Positions 1 to 15,004 of a stretch of 64,000 bases of DNA are shown here, one piece after another. How positions within the stretch are numbered: the first letter of the stretch is position 1; each line of letters starts with the position of its first letter. This DNA comes from Anarhynchus alexandrinus (lineage: Eukaryota > Chordata > Aves > Charadriiformes > Charadriidae). The position numbers were made by a program, and so were the translations under genes. The notes under the pieces were generated by a model. The model did no database searches and was not told the origin of the DNA. It saw only the letters and a list, made by a program, of their open reading frames with translations. The DNA lies in NCBI GenBank assembly GCA_008711295.1, contig VUYV01000182.1:310001-374000 (forward strand). The letters are read 5' to 3'.

Positions 1-1830
1 GGTGATGCCTTTGGTCCTCTCCTCATTGCCCTGATACTCCCCTGTCTGGCTGGGGAGGGGGGGGTGTCTGTGGCCCTTTGTGCTCTGCAGTTCTGTTCTT
101 TGTGAAGCTCTTGACTGACAGGTAAGCTTGACTGTCTGGGGAGACTTTTGGTTTGAGTGATAACAGGAGTGATCTTGGATGCATATTATCAGTCTCTTTG
201 AGAATAGTGCAGTTTTATGTAACATCTCTAAGGGATTTCTCAGGAATTTTTGCAGCCTTGAGCAGGGTTCTAGCTTATGCAGGTCTAATCTCTGGTAGAA
301 TAACTAAATATATCCAACTTTTATAAGATAGTGTCTTAGCAACTTTGCAGAGGATTGGTATTGTGGTCAGAGCCTCTGGCTGAGCTCTGGATCCTGATCT
401 CATTTCTGGTCAGAGAGGAGCTAAATTCCGTGGGGCGCAAGAGTTTGTCAACCATCTCTGAAGGGGGTGTTGTGAAAGGAGTGTGGGAGCAAATAAAAGA
501 AAACTAATTCAGTAACCGTGGGTGAAAAAAACCTTCTGCTTTTTTTCTTTCTGCTGTTCGTGTTCTCCCTTGTTTTGAGCCTCCTCAGTTGGGACATCTC
601 CTGTCGCTTGGCTAAAAGATGCAGTTTCCTCCTTCGTGTTAGAAGACAGCAAGCAACACGGGGGTGGTGGTAGCTGAAGCCAGAAGCAGTTGTGTGGATA
701 GTAAAATCAGGGGACAGCGAGTGACCAGCCCTATCCTTTGCTTAGAAATACAGTGGGGAAAAAAAGGGCACACTCATGTGGCTTCCCTGAAGAAGAAGAA
801 TAAAGTTAGCAGTATCTTTTTTTTTTCGTTTTGTGCATGAACAACATGGAGGGATTTTAAATAGCTGATTTTTTTCATCAGAGAGCTTGTACAGGAAGAA
901 GTTGCATTATAATTTAGATTCTTGATTTTATTTCATGGCTGTCCAAAGGCCAGAGTATATATCCAGTTTTGAGCTCTGAATTTTTGATTTGTGTGACAAT
1001 AATTTTGTCAAGGAGATCTTTGTTCTCAAATCAACTTGAGAGTGGTAGGAGTTAAAATGAGTGAGACAGTAAAAGGGAAACATCATCCACTTTGAGAAAT
1101 GTGCAACTTCTTTGTCCAATCCTAAAAATTTGATGTGAACTTTTTTCCCTCCTATCACTTGCCCAGTTTCTTCTAGTCTTCCCCCATTGCTACAGGCAGG
1201 CCTGCATCCTAAAATACATGTGCCAAATAAGAAAATAAATGAATTTTTTTGTTGGCTCAATGCTGTCATGTGCAAAGATGACATACTGACTAGAGAAAAC
1301 GTCTGGTTTTGAGGATATTTTGATGTGGAATCCTGTATTTTCTAGCCGAAGTTGTTCCAATTGATTGTTCAGTTTATGTGGTAGTTTCTAGATGCTCAGT
1401 TCATCCAAATTGTAACAGTGCTGTAGGACAGACTGGTTGTGCACTACATGTTTATTAGGACTCCATAGTGTTTACCGAGAGTTTGAGTACAGGGTTGTAC
1501 GACACAGCTGAGGCACACAATGCAGTTTTCAGCTAAAGAGAGGGCTGCACTGAAAAGCTCTGTGCCAGCTTCTGTAAAATGCGGATTGTATTTCTCCACT
1601 ACAGACATCAGATTTTTTTTTTTTAACCATTTTTACTGATACATGAAAATGAGCATCTGGAGGCTATTGTTCAGGATACAAGAGATAGCATGAAGTGGCT
1701 TAGTCATATGCAGTAGACTTTTGTTAAGATGTCCAGGAAAAGAACTGTGGTATATAGAGCCAGTTACTCTCTCTGTAGTATTGAATACACTTATTTCCAG
1801 TTCACAGTGTTTTCTTTACCTGGAGAAGAA

Positions 1831-1844
1831 NNNNNNNNNNNNNN
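1831..1844. other. Assembly gap, 14 N
   Basis: A run of 14 undetermined bases. Nothing around it suggests a lost exon. Confidence 0.99.
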
Positions 1845-4800
1845 CGACACATTACCTATTCTGAGATGGTTAAAGGTATAATTAAAATGGTTCCAACTTT
1901 CTTTTTTTTGTCAATACACATCTGAGAATATACTTAACCTCAAAGGTAGATTATTTTTCTAGAGATATCTGTGGAAAGTTGTCATACTATTCTTGTACTT
2001 GATTTGCATTTTTAATTGGCAAAAATCTTCTCAAGATGATAAGGAAGGTGATTTGTGTTTCATGATCAACATCTTATGATGTCCAAGTATTTAAGCATCT
2101 CATCAGAATAGACAAATGAAATTTCACTTCCAAAATTCTGTGTCAGTACATGTTATTTGAGTACCCATGCTGAGGACTCTGATTTTTAAAATGTGATTCC
2201 TTTTTTTCACTTCAAGAGATATGAGACTGGCTCTTTGTATGCAAATTCATGATTTGGTCTATTTCCATTATTGTCTGCATGTATTTCTAACCTGTATGTG
2301 TGGATGCAGAAGACAGAAGTGTTCAAAGCTTAGTCTTAGTATATTTTCAGAAGGGCATTTCTTCTTTGCATAAATAAATACACCAATATGCATTCATAAA
2401 AATAACTGTTACTGTATTTCTGGAGCACTTTGATTTAGTGTCTGGAGCAATTTTCTTGAAGTGAGGAACAAGAAGGAAAGGCACAACTGTTGCACCTAAT
2501 TATTTTTTTTTGTGTGTACGCTACATGAATATAATTGAAGACACAGAAGGAATAGGATGCTGTTATGTAGAATCTCTGTATATTCTCTGCATTTCCTGAG
2601 TGTGGCTGCATGTGAGTCCGAGGTCTACTTATTTTTGTAATGGCTATTCCAGTTAGACACGGCTTTGGATCATTCAGCGCTGCTTCTGTGGCTTCCTCTA
2701 GAAGGCATATATAACCATTTTATTCTAGTAGAAAAAAAACATTTGGGAACAGTATTTCTTTTGAGAATAAGTTTCATCTGTAGGCATTTCATCAAGCATT
2801 TCTTTCTGTTCAAAACTTCTTATCTATTTTGACCCTTCTGAACTGTAGAACTAAGTGTAAGTTAAATTTACATAGAATTGTTTAGAAAAATATTTCTAGT
2901 CTGCTTATTCATAATTTTAATGTATGTAGTGCTGTAGTATTTGGCTACCAAGTAACCTAAATTGCCAACAGTTCCATCCAGAAGAACTGTTATTTCCATT
3001 CTTTCACTTATAATTCTTCTGTATGGGATGTTCCCCCTTTTTTTCGTGGTGGCAATACAATTTTGTTATGCTCTGAATACTAGAGTCCTACTTTAGGTTG
3101 ATTTTCAGGAACTATAGTACGGAAAATCCTTATGTCCCAGAGTTTCATCCTTTTAATTGTGGCTAATGTATGTTGGACCACAGAAACACGTGCAGTTAAC
3201 TTTGTGGCCTTATTTGGGGTGACGGGGGTGGGGTGGGGGAAATATGGAGTGCAGCTTCAACTTTCACGCCTGGGATGCAGTAAAGATTTCATTAATGTCT
3301 TGAAAGCCTAAAGAGAATTTTTTTTTGGTGTGGAAAAATTTAAAATGCCAAATGATAAATATAACATTTGTACATAATCACCTAAAGAAGGGAATCAAAA
3401 GACTTACACTAATGAATCCCACTGAGTCTTTAAACATACAAATAGACATGATAATTTAGCTTTCATCTATTCATGGTCTGTTTGTGTGTAAACATAAAGA
3501 ATTCAATCAATGGTTCTTTTTCTACCAAGAGTCAGAGCTATGCTGAAAAAACAAAATGGCAACAAACAATTTGTTTCCTATTTTTTTGTCGATAGATGAA
3601 ACTGTGAGATACCGAATTGACACAGATTGCTCTTACAAATATTTCTGGTCCCAGAAAAGAAGTCCTGGTTAAAGTAAGATGAAAATCATTAGGCTTCAGT
3701 TTATGATAGCTTAATTACTTGCTGCAAAATTAATTGTTATAATCAGAGGATTATGGTGTTCTCTTGAATTAATAGTGTCCAGTAGAATCAGACAATTATA
3801 GTGTAAACAAATTAATTTAGGCTTTGTGAGTGGGATTTTTTAAAACATTCACTGTTTTCCCAGTTATCTTCCCAGTTAGGTTCCATTCTGGTTGCTTGAG
3901 GAAAATGAGATCCTGTAAGCAAAAGCAGCTGGAGTTACAAAATGTTTTGAGTAGTAATCTTTCCATGATAACTCTATATAAATTAAATAGGAAACAATGT
4001 ATTTTGTTTACGTATTTGGACACCAAGTAGCTCCTTTACTCTCTTTATATTCAGCTTGCACAAGGAAATTAATATGTATTGGGGAAAGTATACATTTTAT
4101 TTTTTTGTTTTCTCTGTTTGTGGTTGTTATGCAGGCTTCTGCAAAATTAGCTGTTATCATTTGCCAAAAGATTTGAAGACAATAATTTGCAGCATTTAGC
4201 TTCTTGTAAACCCTTCAACGCAGACAGTCTTGGATATGTTCTGTGATTTTTTAGGATCATATATTCCTAAATGAAAACAGAAACCTTTGAAGGGGGTGGA
4301 CAAAAGTATGATGAGTGATACTCTTGTATTAGCCTGGACTCTTAACGTGTCTGGGTTTTTACATTGTCCCGTCAGGATGGTTTGTGAAATAAGCACAAGT
4401 ACCTGTTCAGGATGGAAATGCTTACAAACAACAATTCAGTAAATAATTGTGTGAACAAAAGCTATATATGTAAATGTCATAAAAGTGTCTTAAAAGCCCA
4501 AAGGAATAGAAACATGCTTAAACTTAACACCAGTTCAGATCTTCAAAGACAGTTTATGAACACTGCTGCAGAATATTTGTAAAAAAACCCTAGATATCTT
4601 CTGACAAATACTGTTTTCTGTGTGAAAGGGCAAAATGTGTTTTAAGAAAACGAGTGCAGATTTATCTCTCTATACAGGATTTTTTCATGAAATTTAGCCT
4701 AGGGAATTTTAAATTCCATGCATATTTTCTATGTCAAACTGGAGTGACTAATATGGAATTCACAGCAGCTAAAACACTGATGAAACTTTCCCTATAAATA

Positions 4801-7585
4801 AGGGTGAGTCTGAACTGCTGTTTGCTTATTTCTGGTACTAACGGAGTAGTAGTGATCTTCAGTGAGGCTAATTAACACATGCTCTCTCTGCAATGCATTT
4901 CAGAGTTCTATAATAACAGTGGAAAAATTAATATCAGTATATGCTATCTGCTAAAATACTATTAAGAATATTACTCTACTTACCTCCATCTCACTCTTAG
5001 TTTTTAAGGTTGAATAAGGGCATGGGGTATAGTTGAATTAATGCAACTGTCCTATTCTCATACCAGGAATAGCCCTATTTAAAAGTCATTAAGATATACT
5101 GTCCTTAGCTTGCGTAATTCCTGCAATGTCCACACCTCTGTGTGCTTTCATGTTTTATGGGAAGAGAAACAGTATTATTTTATTCAGGAAAAGGTTTTCC
5201 TTGTCTTTCAGTTCAGAGAGATATTGGGCTTTTGATGAAAAGGGAGCTGTTGCTTTTACAAGATGTACTGACACTTAAAGGAGAGACAGAGAAAACAGTA
5301 AATTGATGCTTCTGTGTTTTAAAACTGGCACATGGGTGAAGATGTTTGTTCAAAGTAGGAGCTAGATCAAACCTGAATCCATTAAACCTAAAACTTCTAT
5401 TTATATTGAAAGACACCACTATACACTCCCCAGAGGTGATGCTCTTTCCTTTTCTGACTCCCTTTTACTCTTCGGCAGTCGGTGGTAACGCAACCCAGGA
5501 CTTCATTTGCTTCTGGGATCTTTCCTGAGTCATCGTTTCTTTCATGTGGGCTGTCACACACCAGAGGATGGAGAAATCAAAGGGCTTGACCTTGCAGGGT
5601 GTGAAATGCCCTCAGGTAGTTTAGATTTAAATAGGACAGCAGGCTGATAGTCTCCACAAGGATCCAAGGTTGGGGAATACCTGGAAGTCTTTTGGGAAGG
5701 ACAGGGAAGAGACAGGTTGTGCCTTATACCTCACAGCCGTGATGGAGAGGAGCGCTAAATGTTTGAGCTGATGATCTGAGCTTTTGAATGTCAAACTCTC
5801 AGGTTATTTTCCTTTTGATTTTCCCTGTGCTTAATAAATAAATAGCTTTTTACTCTTAGTCGGTGTGCTTGGTCTAACTGAGACTGTATTTCACACCTGA
5901 TTTCCGGAGACTATACATATCCCACAGGCCAAACAAGACTCAGAGCTGTGTTTGTAGAGTCAGATGGCTTAGTCTGCGCTAATTTAGCTATTCATATTTC
6001 AGCTCAGGGTTTTGGAGGGCAGGGGAAGAAATGAAATAATGTTTGAGAAATATCTTGACATGTGATTAATTTGTATATGTATTTATTTTCGTGTTTCTTT
6101 TCTCCCTGTGAACTGAAATGCAAGATTATATAAATTTAAGATCTTTAGCTGAAAGCCTTATTCTCTGTCTCTTGAAGTATTCTGTCCCATATTTTCCTAT
6201 GTGCAGGTGAGGTGATTAGAGATTTCTGAAAGATTCCTCTTACTTTGTAAAGAAAAATCATAGCCTCTGTATTTAAAAGTAAGGTGTGAAGGAAATGATT
6301 GCTCATGATTCTCCTACTTGCTGAAATTTGTCTACTGTGAATCACATTAGCTTCTTTCAAAAGAAAGCTGGGCATGTAAACCCAAAATATTTCAGTGTAC
6401 TTAAAGGGCAAACTTTGGAATTTATTTTGCACTGCCTGACAATCATCTTTTTAAAGGCTTTACAGCATCCACAGAGACAATTTTATATAGAATTACTGCT
6501 CTGTTAGGAACTTTTAGTTAGAATCACAAACTTCTATGAGAAACTTATCTTTATTCTTTTCTATAGATCCCCATCTTTAGACTGCTCTCTTTGCCAAAGA
6601 ATCAAGTGAGAATCTCCAGTGTGATAGCTCACCAGGTGGCTTGGGTGAAGACTTGGAGTTGTACTAAGGGTTGGTAGGACGCTGGTGGGCCACAGAGTGC
6701 TCATCTTCCACTGCCTTCTGCTGAAGCACTCTCACTGCAGAGAAGAAAACCCACACAGCTGCATAGTTTTAAATCACTCAAAATTGAAAACTGTGGAAGC
6801 AGAAATTAATTCTTGCTCCTTTGCCTTCAAATTTAAATACTTTTGCAGTCTTGTAATTGCACTTTCCTCAATTGCTTGGATAATGACATTATAACAAAAG
6901 ATTTTTGATATATAGTGTGAAATTCTGGGAAATGAAAGAGCTGGTGACAGCATGATTTCTAGGATTCATTTCTGCCACATCATGACAGTGTTGAAAATCA
7001 ATTGAAAATCAGTTAAGAATTTAATTTGATAAAGTATATATGTTTATTCATCTTTGCAAGTGTATATGCTGACAGAAGGAGTATGCTTTCAGGTATTTAA
7101 ATGTTACCTGAGTAGAGATAAATTTAAACATTTTTAAAGTTAAGCATGTTACTTGCTTTGCTGAATCAGGAGTATAACACGTAAGTAGCTGGAAGCCAAA
7201 ATGGGACATCAGTAGAAGTTATTTATGCATGGTGGTTCGGTTTTTCTGTTTTTAAGTTTCCATGTTAGTCCTAATTGTAAAAATTGCTCCTGGGGAAAAA
7301 AAAAAAAAAAAGAAAAAAGAGAAATAGGACAATGACCTCACACTTTCAGATGCTTAATGGTGAGCCTCACCGACAAAAAATTCATTTTCTTTTTAAAGAA
7401 GATAATATTATGAATAAAAACCTTTAGAGCTTTTTCTTTTAGAAACTTTGTAGTGTTCTTTCTTTTTTTAACCTTAACTCTTGAGGAAATTGTGTTTCTT
7501 AATATGCTGGTATATGTTAGGACTAACTGCATTGAATAATTTTCTTCAGTAATAAAATACTCAGCTATTTGACATTATGTGCAAA

Positions 7586-7640
7586 ATAATGTGTGTGTAT
7601 ATGTATATAAGTCTCTGTGTGTGTGTGTATATATATTCCC
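7586..7640. repeat. TG/TA microsatellite
   Basis: Two alternating purine-pyrimidine blocks, GTGTGTGTATATGTATATAA and then a TGTGTGTGTG run leading into TATATATATT, separated by a short interruption. This is a simple repeat in the intron. Confidence 0.8.
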
Positions 7641-10390
7641 TTGAAGAGCCCTCCCTCCTATGTGCTTTACTAAGATTAAGCAATTGTTTAGTTAGATAAA
7701 AATATGCAAAGGAGGAGGTTCTCTTTCCTGGCAGTCTCCTTGCCTCCCACCTCCCCTGGCCTGCTGTCTCTTCCCCAGAATTTCTCTGCTTATCTCTGAT
7801 TCAGGGTAAATGAGCTGGACGTATGGGCTGTGTATGTGTAGCTTATAAGCAAGAATAGATACAGGGCATACAGAAAAAACTGATGAGGCAAAATATTTGC
7901 ATTTTTGAACAGTGACCTGGTGAAAGGTCTCTTAAGGTGAAACAGGCTCATGAAGAAAAGTTTAAAGCCACAAAGAAAATTGTAGCTTACCTAATAGTTT
8001 GCGGTACCTGCGTTCGTTTTGGCCAGTTGTATCAGCTTAACAGGATCCGAAGTCCAAGACTGCTGATTGTAAGACTATGGGATTTTTAGTTTTTTTTTAA
8101 GATCTGTGACTTCACTGAAACCAGGGTGCGTTTACAGAATACCTGTGCTGGCACAGAACGCGTTTCACGAGAGAAACTGGATGTCCTCACCTCTGGGAAT
8201 AGCAGTGGTCCTGGAGAGAAAGGGCAAGTGCTGGAGACTTGACATTTTTTAGCTGTTCACATCTCATTTGTTGCTGTGAGTCTGCCATAGTCCTTAATTT
8301 GCTAACACTTTTGCTACGTTTTATTATTTGTAGGGAAGACAGGAACATGTACAGGCAGGGTATGCTTTAACTCCGCTGGAAAGCGTGTGGATTGCTTTGC
8401 ACTTAGGATGGAGAGGCCGGCAAGAGCTTGCTTTACCCAGCACCAAGAATTGCTTTATTTGTAAACAAAAGGTCAAACCTGTTTCTTCAATTACTTATAG
8501 GGAACAAAAAGGAAAGGTATTAAAAGAAAGCTCCCAAACTCTAGAAAAAAATTATTTCAGATATCCATTAAAGTTGCAGTGTCAGAAAAATTGTTCATAG
8601 ATTGTTTTCGTCAGTGTCTTAAAATTCACAATTCTTTGTTTTCTGTGGATCACCTGTATGGATGCATTTTATCTACATGCTGATATTGTTCATGACTTTG
8701 GTGCAGAACAAGTGTGACTGTCACATTTGATATGTGTTTACACTTGATAAGAATATGTGGGTAGCAAAAATATTGTGAACTATTACCTTTTTACTTTAAA
8801 ATAAAGTACTTTATTTTTTTGCTAGCTGTGTTAGCCAGGCAACTTGCTCCCATGGAGCAATCTCGCTTAAAGGAAAAAAGCAAGTGGGAGTTTTTTGAGT
8901 TTTGGAGCTGATTCAATTTCGCTAGAATAAGAATTAGAGGTAAAATGAATGCAAACAGTAACAACAACAAAAAAGAAATAAACAAAAAAGGGACAGAAGT
9001 CCTACTACTGATGAGAAGTAGATACTCTTCACTGGGCAAAGTGACAGCTGAATGAAATGAAGAACCTGTACTGGGAGGCAGAGCTATCTGAATTGATGTT
9101 TAAGCTTTTAAAAGTCTTTTAACAATTATTACCCAGTTCCTGGAGAAATTGCCGTAGCAACTGAAAGTGAGTTATTGAATACTGCAGCAGCTTCTGTACC
9201 CATACAGAGACTTTCCTTACAACACTTCTTCACCTCTCCAGCAGAGCACTTTGACTTGAAGGAAACTTATTTTTTATGAATATTTATAGCCTGTTCTTTT
9301 AAAGAAGTTTTATTGATTTGATTACTGCTCCCACAGAACACAGATGAAAAGAAACCACTGAAAGGAGATCAGCCTCTGTCTTGTCAATTCTTGAACAGTA
9401 CACATTTTATTAATGTCAGTCTAGGTTTTCCTGTTACTATTCATAGTTGAAAAAGAGAGGTATTGGTTATTGTGAGTTTTTTTTTTTTAATAAAATGTCT
9501 TTTTTCAGTCTTAAGCCAGAACGTTATAACCTTCAAAATAATATATTAACATTTTTGTGACAGAGAATTATGGATTAGTGCTAAAAATCAGAATTTTGTA
9601 GGTTGGAATCCAGATAATATGAAAGGGAGTGCTGTGCTGAGCAATGATATTAAGTAAACAGCAGTATTTTGTGACAGCATGATTCCCAAATCACTGACTA
9701 AAACTATTAAGAGAATTGGCTTCTAGAAGCTATAGTGAGTGATAAAGAAATTACACCTAACTTTTGTAAAGCAGAGATTTTCAGTTTCATAGAAGTTTAA
9801 AACAGAGGTACCTTCACCTCTGTGTTATTCCACAGGGCATTTCCTTCATCAAGATTCATGCAGAAATTTCAACAACTGCATGTACAGAAAGGTATTTAAC
9901 TTTTAAATTGAAGAATTAACTTAGAGGAGGAGCATTAGCTGCATAACCATAACGAGTTTCACGGGCAGCAGCCTGTGAGCAATGGCTATAAGATATAGTT
10001 ATAGTATGTCCGGGTGTGAAAGAATTCATGTATATGTGTAACACAGAAGTGTTATGCTTTCACTGCAAGGCTATTCATATTCAATTCATCCAAGTATTCA
10101 GATTTGCAAATAGTCCTTGTCCTTATTCAGCCTTCAAATTCTCTCACACCGTGTTCAGGAGTATACAGGCATGCACGTGTGCATGTGTGTTGGCCCTGAC
10201 AGAAAGGGAGCCCATAGATTTTGTAAGTATTCACAACAGATTTCTGTGTGGCCTTGAACAAGCTTGACTGAGGTTCTTTAAGGACTTCAGATGGCAAACT
10301 TTCCCTAGTTAAGGGTCGATGCAATGTGATTGCATGGTCCTCAGCCACGGATTTAGTTTGACTTATGGACCTAAATGATACGGACTTTCC

Positions 10391-10495
10391 TTCCCTCTGT
10401 GCTGAAGTTACTTATTTGTAAAAAGGGGAATAGGAATTTTCTAGCTACTTCACAATGTTGGGAGGGGAGTCACATGTAAGACCGAAAATGCCCTT
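10391..10495 (+). repeat. MIR-like SINE fragment
   Basis: The sequence follows the 3' half of MIR-type amniote SINEs: a pyrimidine-rich lead, then ACTTATTTGTAAAAAGGGGA (the family's 'cctcatctgtaaaatgggga' block), then TAGCTACTTCACAA (the 'ctacctcacaggg' block), with diverged sequence after it. The match is from memory of the family pattern, and divergence is high, so the boundaries are approximate. Confidence 0.55.
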
Positions 10496-12347
10496 ATACT
10501 ATTGCTAACCAAAGCCATAAAACCCCATGAAGTATTTATTTGTAAATGTATATGACACGGGCATACACAAACTTTGGAGTGTAGGACAGAGTTAAGAAGA
10601 GGAAAGGAAAAGGCATCAGTGCAGATGTTTCCACACTGTGAACACAAACGTTCAAGTTTAGTATTTCTGCAGTGTAAGCAGAGATTTCCACATAACCAGT
10701 ATGGGTACATATACTGCCTTTTTGTTTAATGATTATGTCCGGACCATTATTTATGTTAAAAGGGGTATCTTATTTATCTGTGAATAAGGGCGTATCTTTG
10801 CCTTGGCACTGATGGGCGGGCATGTATTTAAACACTAATTTCCTGAGCCCAAGTGGTGATCCAAAGGGAAAAAGCATCTTAGCTCTTAGAAATTCAGCGA
10901 GGTACCTTTCATAAAGATTTCATCAGATAGCTCCTCAGGGCCTGGAAAAAGCATCTTTTGATCTCTTAAAATCAATTTGACATTCAGTATCAAAACACAT
11001 GTACGCCCTTTGGAAAGGTTAATCACTGTAATTGAGCTGCGTGGTCAGGGTGGATGTGAACCTACGGCAATACCGCCGCCAGTTGCATGGTGTCTGGTGG
11101 CTGAAGCCAAGGGCACGGCAGCCGGTTCACCTGACTCTGGCCTCGTGGGATTCAGCAGCAAAGAGCTCAGCCTTTCCTCTGAGTCGGTGCAATCTTCTCA
11201 GTATCAAGTTTCTGGAATCCATTTTTGTGTAATTAAGGGTGTGCGTGTTCACCGAGTCGTTTATCTTTCAGTATTGAGCTGTTTCGTCAATTGCCCACAT
11301 ATCCGAACCTACAGCTGAGAGTTTCTCATATCTCAAAATATATGACATTATTTCGGTATAATTTTCACTTTGTTTGGTACCTGATGAATGATGTCTTGTG
11401 TAATCTGAGGTATGTCAAAAACAGTGAGAAAACATTTACTGGTATTTGAATTTACATTTTCTTGTTTGCAAAGAAAATGTTTCAAACCTTCCCCAGACCT
11501 TTCAATCCCACTTGAGCTATTTGGTATAAATGAATCATAAGTGGTGACACTCTTTTCCAGTCAATTTTGCAAGTAAAATCTAGTCCTAGAACTCTCAAAA
11601 GCACCTATAATCTCTCACATGAGAAATACTTAATTGCAGTCATCTAGTTTCAGCAGATGCCCTGCTTTGTCTAGGAATTTTCTGTGAAAATATATTCATT
11701 TGGAGTCTCTGTTCTTCTAACTCCACTTTGAAACTGTGGATCTAAAAGAGTTTTCTGAAAGACTGAGATGCCGGGTAACTAGAAAGCAAAGGGATCTTTT
11801 TCTCTACTTAAAACAGAAATTAGATTATTTTTTTTTAATTAGTTGCCAGTCTTCCTTTTTATGAAGGCTTGAATGCAAAGACAGTTTTGTTTCTCACTTG
11901 AAAAAAAGCACATCTTGTCAATTGTATGAGAATCTCTAGCATTTCAGACTTTTCCATATTTGCAATATAACCTATTGTTCATCATGGAGGGGAACCAACC
12001 AGAACTTGAAACTTCAAATACTGTTTTGCTCAAAAGCAGTAATAGATTTGTAGTTATCAAAGTTACTAATTCCTTCTTAATAGCAAATCTATTTCAGATG
12101 AAAAAATTACAGACACTTTCATCCTCAAAGAAATATGTCAAAAAAGGGGATATGAAAATAAAAATTCCTGTGGAGTCTCTTTTTTTTTTCTTTTCATTTA
12201 GCATATCGTTGCTTCAGTGTCTAGCCGACCAAAGGGACTGAGGTTCCCTTTGAATCTGATTTGAATCTTGGAGGCTGTAAGGGTTTTGGAGCTGAAACCA
12301 TGGAATATGTTATTTTGTTGAACGGAGTAATTAGTTACAATCTATTT

Positions 12348-12514
12348 TTGCCCAGAGAGGTTGTTGAGGCCCCATCCCTGGAGGTGTTGAAGGCCAGGCT
12401 GGATGTGCGCTTGGGCAACCTGGTCTAGTGGGAGGTGTCCCTGTCTATGGCAAGGGGGTTGGAACTTGATGATCTTCAAGGTCCTTTCCAACCTAAACCA
12501 TTCTATGATTCTAT
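12348..12514 (+). repeat. CR1 LINE 3' end (5'-truncated)
   Basis: Starts at the standard CR1 block GCCCAGAGAGGTTGTTGAGG and runs through the 3' UTR (GGGCAACCTGGTCTAGTGGG, GATGATCTTCAAGGTCCTTT) to the tail CCATTCTATGATTCTAT. Severe 5' truncation and an octamer-repeat tail in place of poly(A) are typical of avian CR1. It retains about 167 bases and no reverse-transcriptase coding sequence. It lies in the sense direction of KCNK2. Confidence 0.93.
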
Positions 12515-13009
12515 TTACAATGGTCTTTTATTCTTAATTCACTCAGAGGTTACTGGAAGCTGCTTCTAAAATGCATTTCTTGTCCACAGCTGCTTGTCAT
12601 GGTCAATGTATTCTAAATGCACAAAGTCCTTTGGGCATTAAAGGCATGCTAAGCGTTTAGCAGGACATGAAAGGGATTTGGTGAAATTGGGAGGCAAGTT
12701 GTGCTCCTGGTTGTGAAAGTGAAGTGAGGGGGACGTGTTGGGAAGGACAGTCTGAAAATGGTACTAACATTGTCTTGGGTGAAACTGATCCCGTTCTGCA
12801 AGTTAAATTTTCTACTCTGTACAGTGCGTTGCAGACAGCGTTGGTTAAAAGCTCTTTGAGGGAAACTTTCCGATAAATTTAGCAAGTTTAAATCAAGTGC
12901 TTAGTTTATTTCCATGTTCAAAAGCATGTGCAATGTTTTTAATGGGGAACCGACTGGTCCAAGGAACTACCTGCTCAGTAGAGCCAGAGGAAGAGAAAAG
13001 CCGCACGGG

Positions 13010-13370
13010 ACGGAGGATGTGCAGAGCAACGGAGGTACTGAGGTACTGATGCTGCCCATACGATTGCCGTGTGTGCCGTCCCCATGCCCTCTAGGTCAAC
13101 AGTTTGGAGGGAAGAGGTGGCAGAGAGCGTGCTGTGACGTGGCCGATTCCCCCAGGTTTCTCAGTGAGTGCAGCCAGACTTTGTGCCGGCCTCTGGAGCA
13201 GAAGTGGGAACTCTGAAGCATCACCAGTGTGCCAGGGAGCTGCTGCAGCGGTGCCGGGCGTTCCTGCCCTGCGTGTGGGGAAGAGCTGGGTGGTACGCAG
13301 GGACTATGTGGTGGCATTCCTGGGGCTGTGTGCTCCTTTCCAAGCACAGTGCCCAAAATGAAGGTTTCCT
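13010..13370. other. GC-rich intronic patch, no gene recognised
   Basis: This block is clearly richer in G+C and CpG than the surrounding intron. Several overlapping open frames exist on both strands, as expected where GC content lowers stop-codon frequency, but none resembles a protein I know. It could be a regulatory element, an old retrogene trace or simple compositional fluctuation. Confidence 0.35.
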
Positions 13371-15004
13371 TTGGTTTTACCTAGCAGCAGGATTCTTCTG
13401 ATTTTTTTTTTCTTTTCTTTAAAGAAAGGAATAATACTTTTCTGAGACAAAACCCTCACGAATTACATCAACCGTATGAAATATAAATACGTTTTCTCTC
13501 CCATTGCATAAATGATGGATTAGCTTTTCACTGGAGAAACGGAGAGTAGGATGTAAGAACAATTTGTGTAAGTCGCGAAGTAGGCTGTGGTGTACAGCAG
13601 CAGACTGTTATGAAACATGACACTGTAGGAAATGTGATTAATGTGTGATGGACACCCCTTGGTAGATCAGTTCACTAAAGTACATGTCCTATCATGAAAG
13701 CGCCATGGTTTGTGTTATGCACAGTGAGCATCTGACAGAGATGAACTACATGTTGGAGTATTATTTTATCCAGTGATGTGTGAGCTTTTTTAAAAGTGTA
13801 GCTAATAATACAAGACCTTCTTTGTTATTTCTAGAAGAAAAGCATTTGTCATTTTTCAGGATGAAAAGGAAGAATGTGTGAGTGTAGAAGTGAGGTACCA
13901 TCCTTTTCTTGAGCGAGACATGACTCTGATTTAGGGAGGAGAATATACGGAGCCGAACGTGAACTTCTTGTCCTCATAGCGATTAGCAGCAGATGAGAAG
14001 TACGCCGCAGCAGCAGTTGTCTCTGTAATAGCTGTGGGGTGCACAGAAAATGCCAGTTTGCTTTATGAAGCTAACCGAGTAAAACTGGCTGCTTGGCATG
14101 TGCTTCACTGGGCTGGTATTTTGTCACCATTACGAGACACCACTTTGTAGAGCAAGTGAAATAGAGTTCTTAAGCTAGGAAAGGGAGAACGATTTCCAAG
14201 CCCCTAAGTGCGAGTTTTATCTATATCTGGTGTATCCAGACCCCCGATTCTGAATTGCATTAGGACCCCTCAGGATTTGCACCCTGGCAACTATTCAAGC
14301 TCCTGTTGATGCATAAACACGCACACTTATGAAAACAGAGTAGCTTGGATCTGTTTGTCCCTTTTTGGTTGGTGATGAGCTAATTTTATTTTAAAACTCA
14401 AGGGTCTTTTCTGCTTGGTGCATGAAGGGACAGAGTGAACTTAGTGGAGCTGAAATTTCCTGAATTATAATAATCAGTAACGTTAGCCCTGGCTCTGGGT
14501 TAGGGAGGGATACGAGGTTGGTCTAAAGGCATTGTGACTTTATCCCACTTGCCTGAGACAGACTATTTTTATTATAGTAGGGCAGGGAAAACTTATGAAG
14601 TTGGAGGACTCCATGACCTGTAATTGATGATGTTTCCTGTAATTTTGTCTTTTATGTTTAGTTTGACGGGGTTTATTAGTCATGATTTGGGGAAAATGTG
14701 AACTTTCAACTTTTTTTTTAAATCTAAGTGAACTCTATCAACATTTCATTTATTATTTGCACAATTACTATCTGGTAATAGATGTTAGGGCAAAATATCT
14801 AGGGGTAAAATATATTCCCGATGTGATTTACTTTTTCTTTAATGAAGGTGAGTGAGGGGCAGCTTTGTCTCCTGTGTACTGAAAGGAAAAAGTAGTTTTG
14901 ACACAGCTTTGGTGTAACTTACTTACATGAGAGCAGAACCAAAAATTACGATAGTAGGTGACAGAAAGAAAATCTATATTTATGTTAAAACACCGTGCTC
15001 AAAA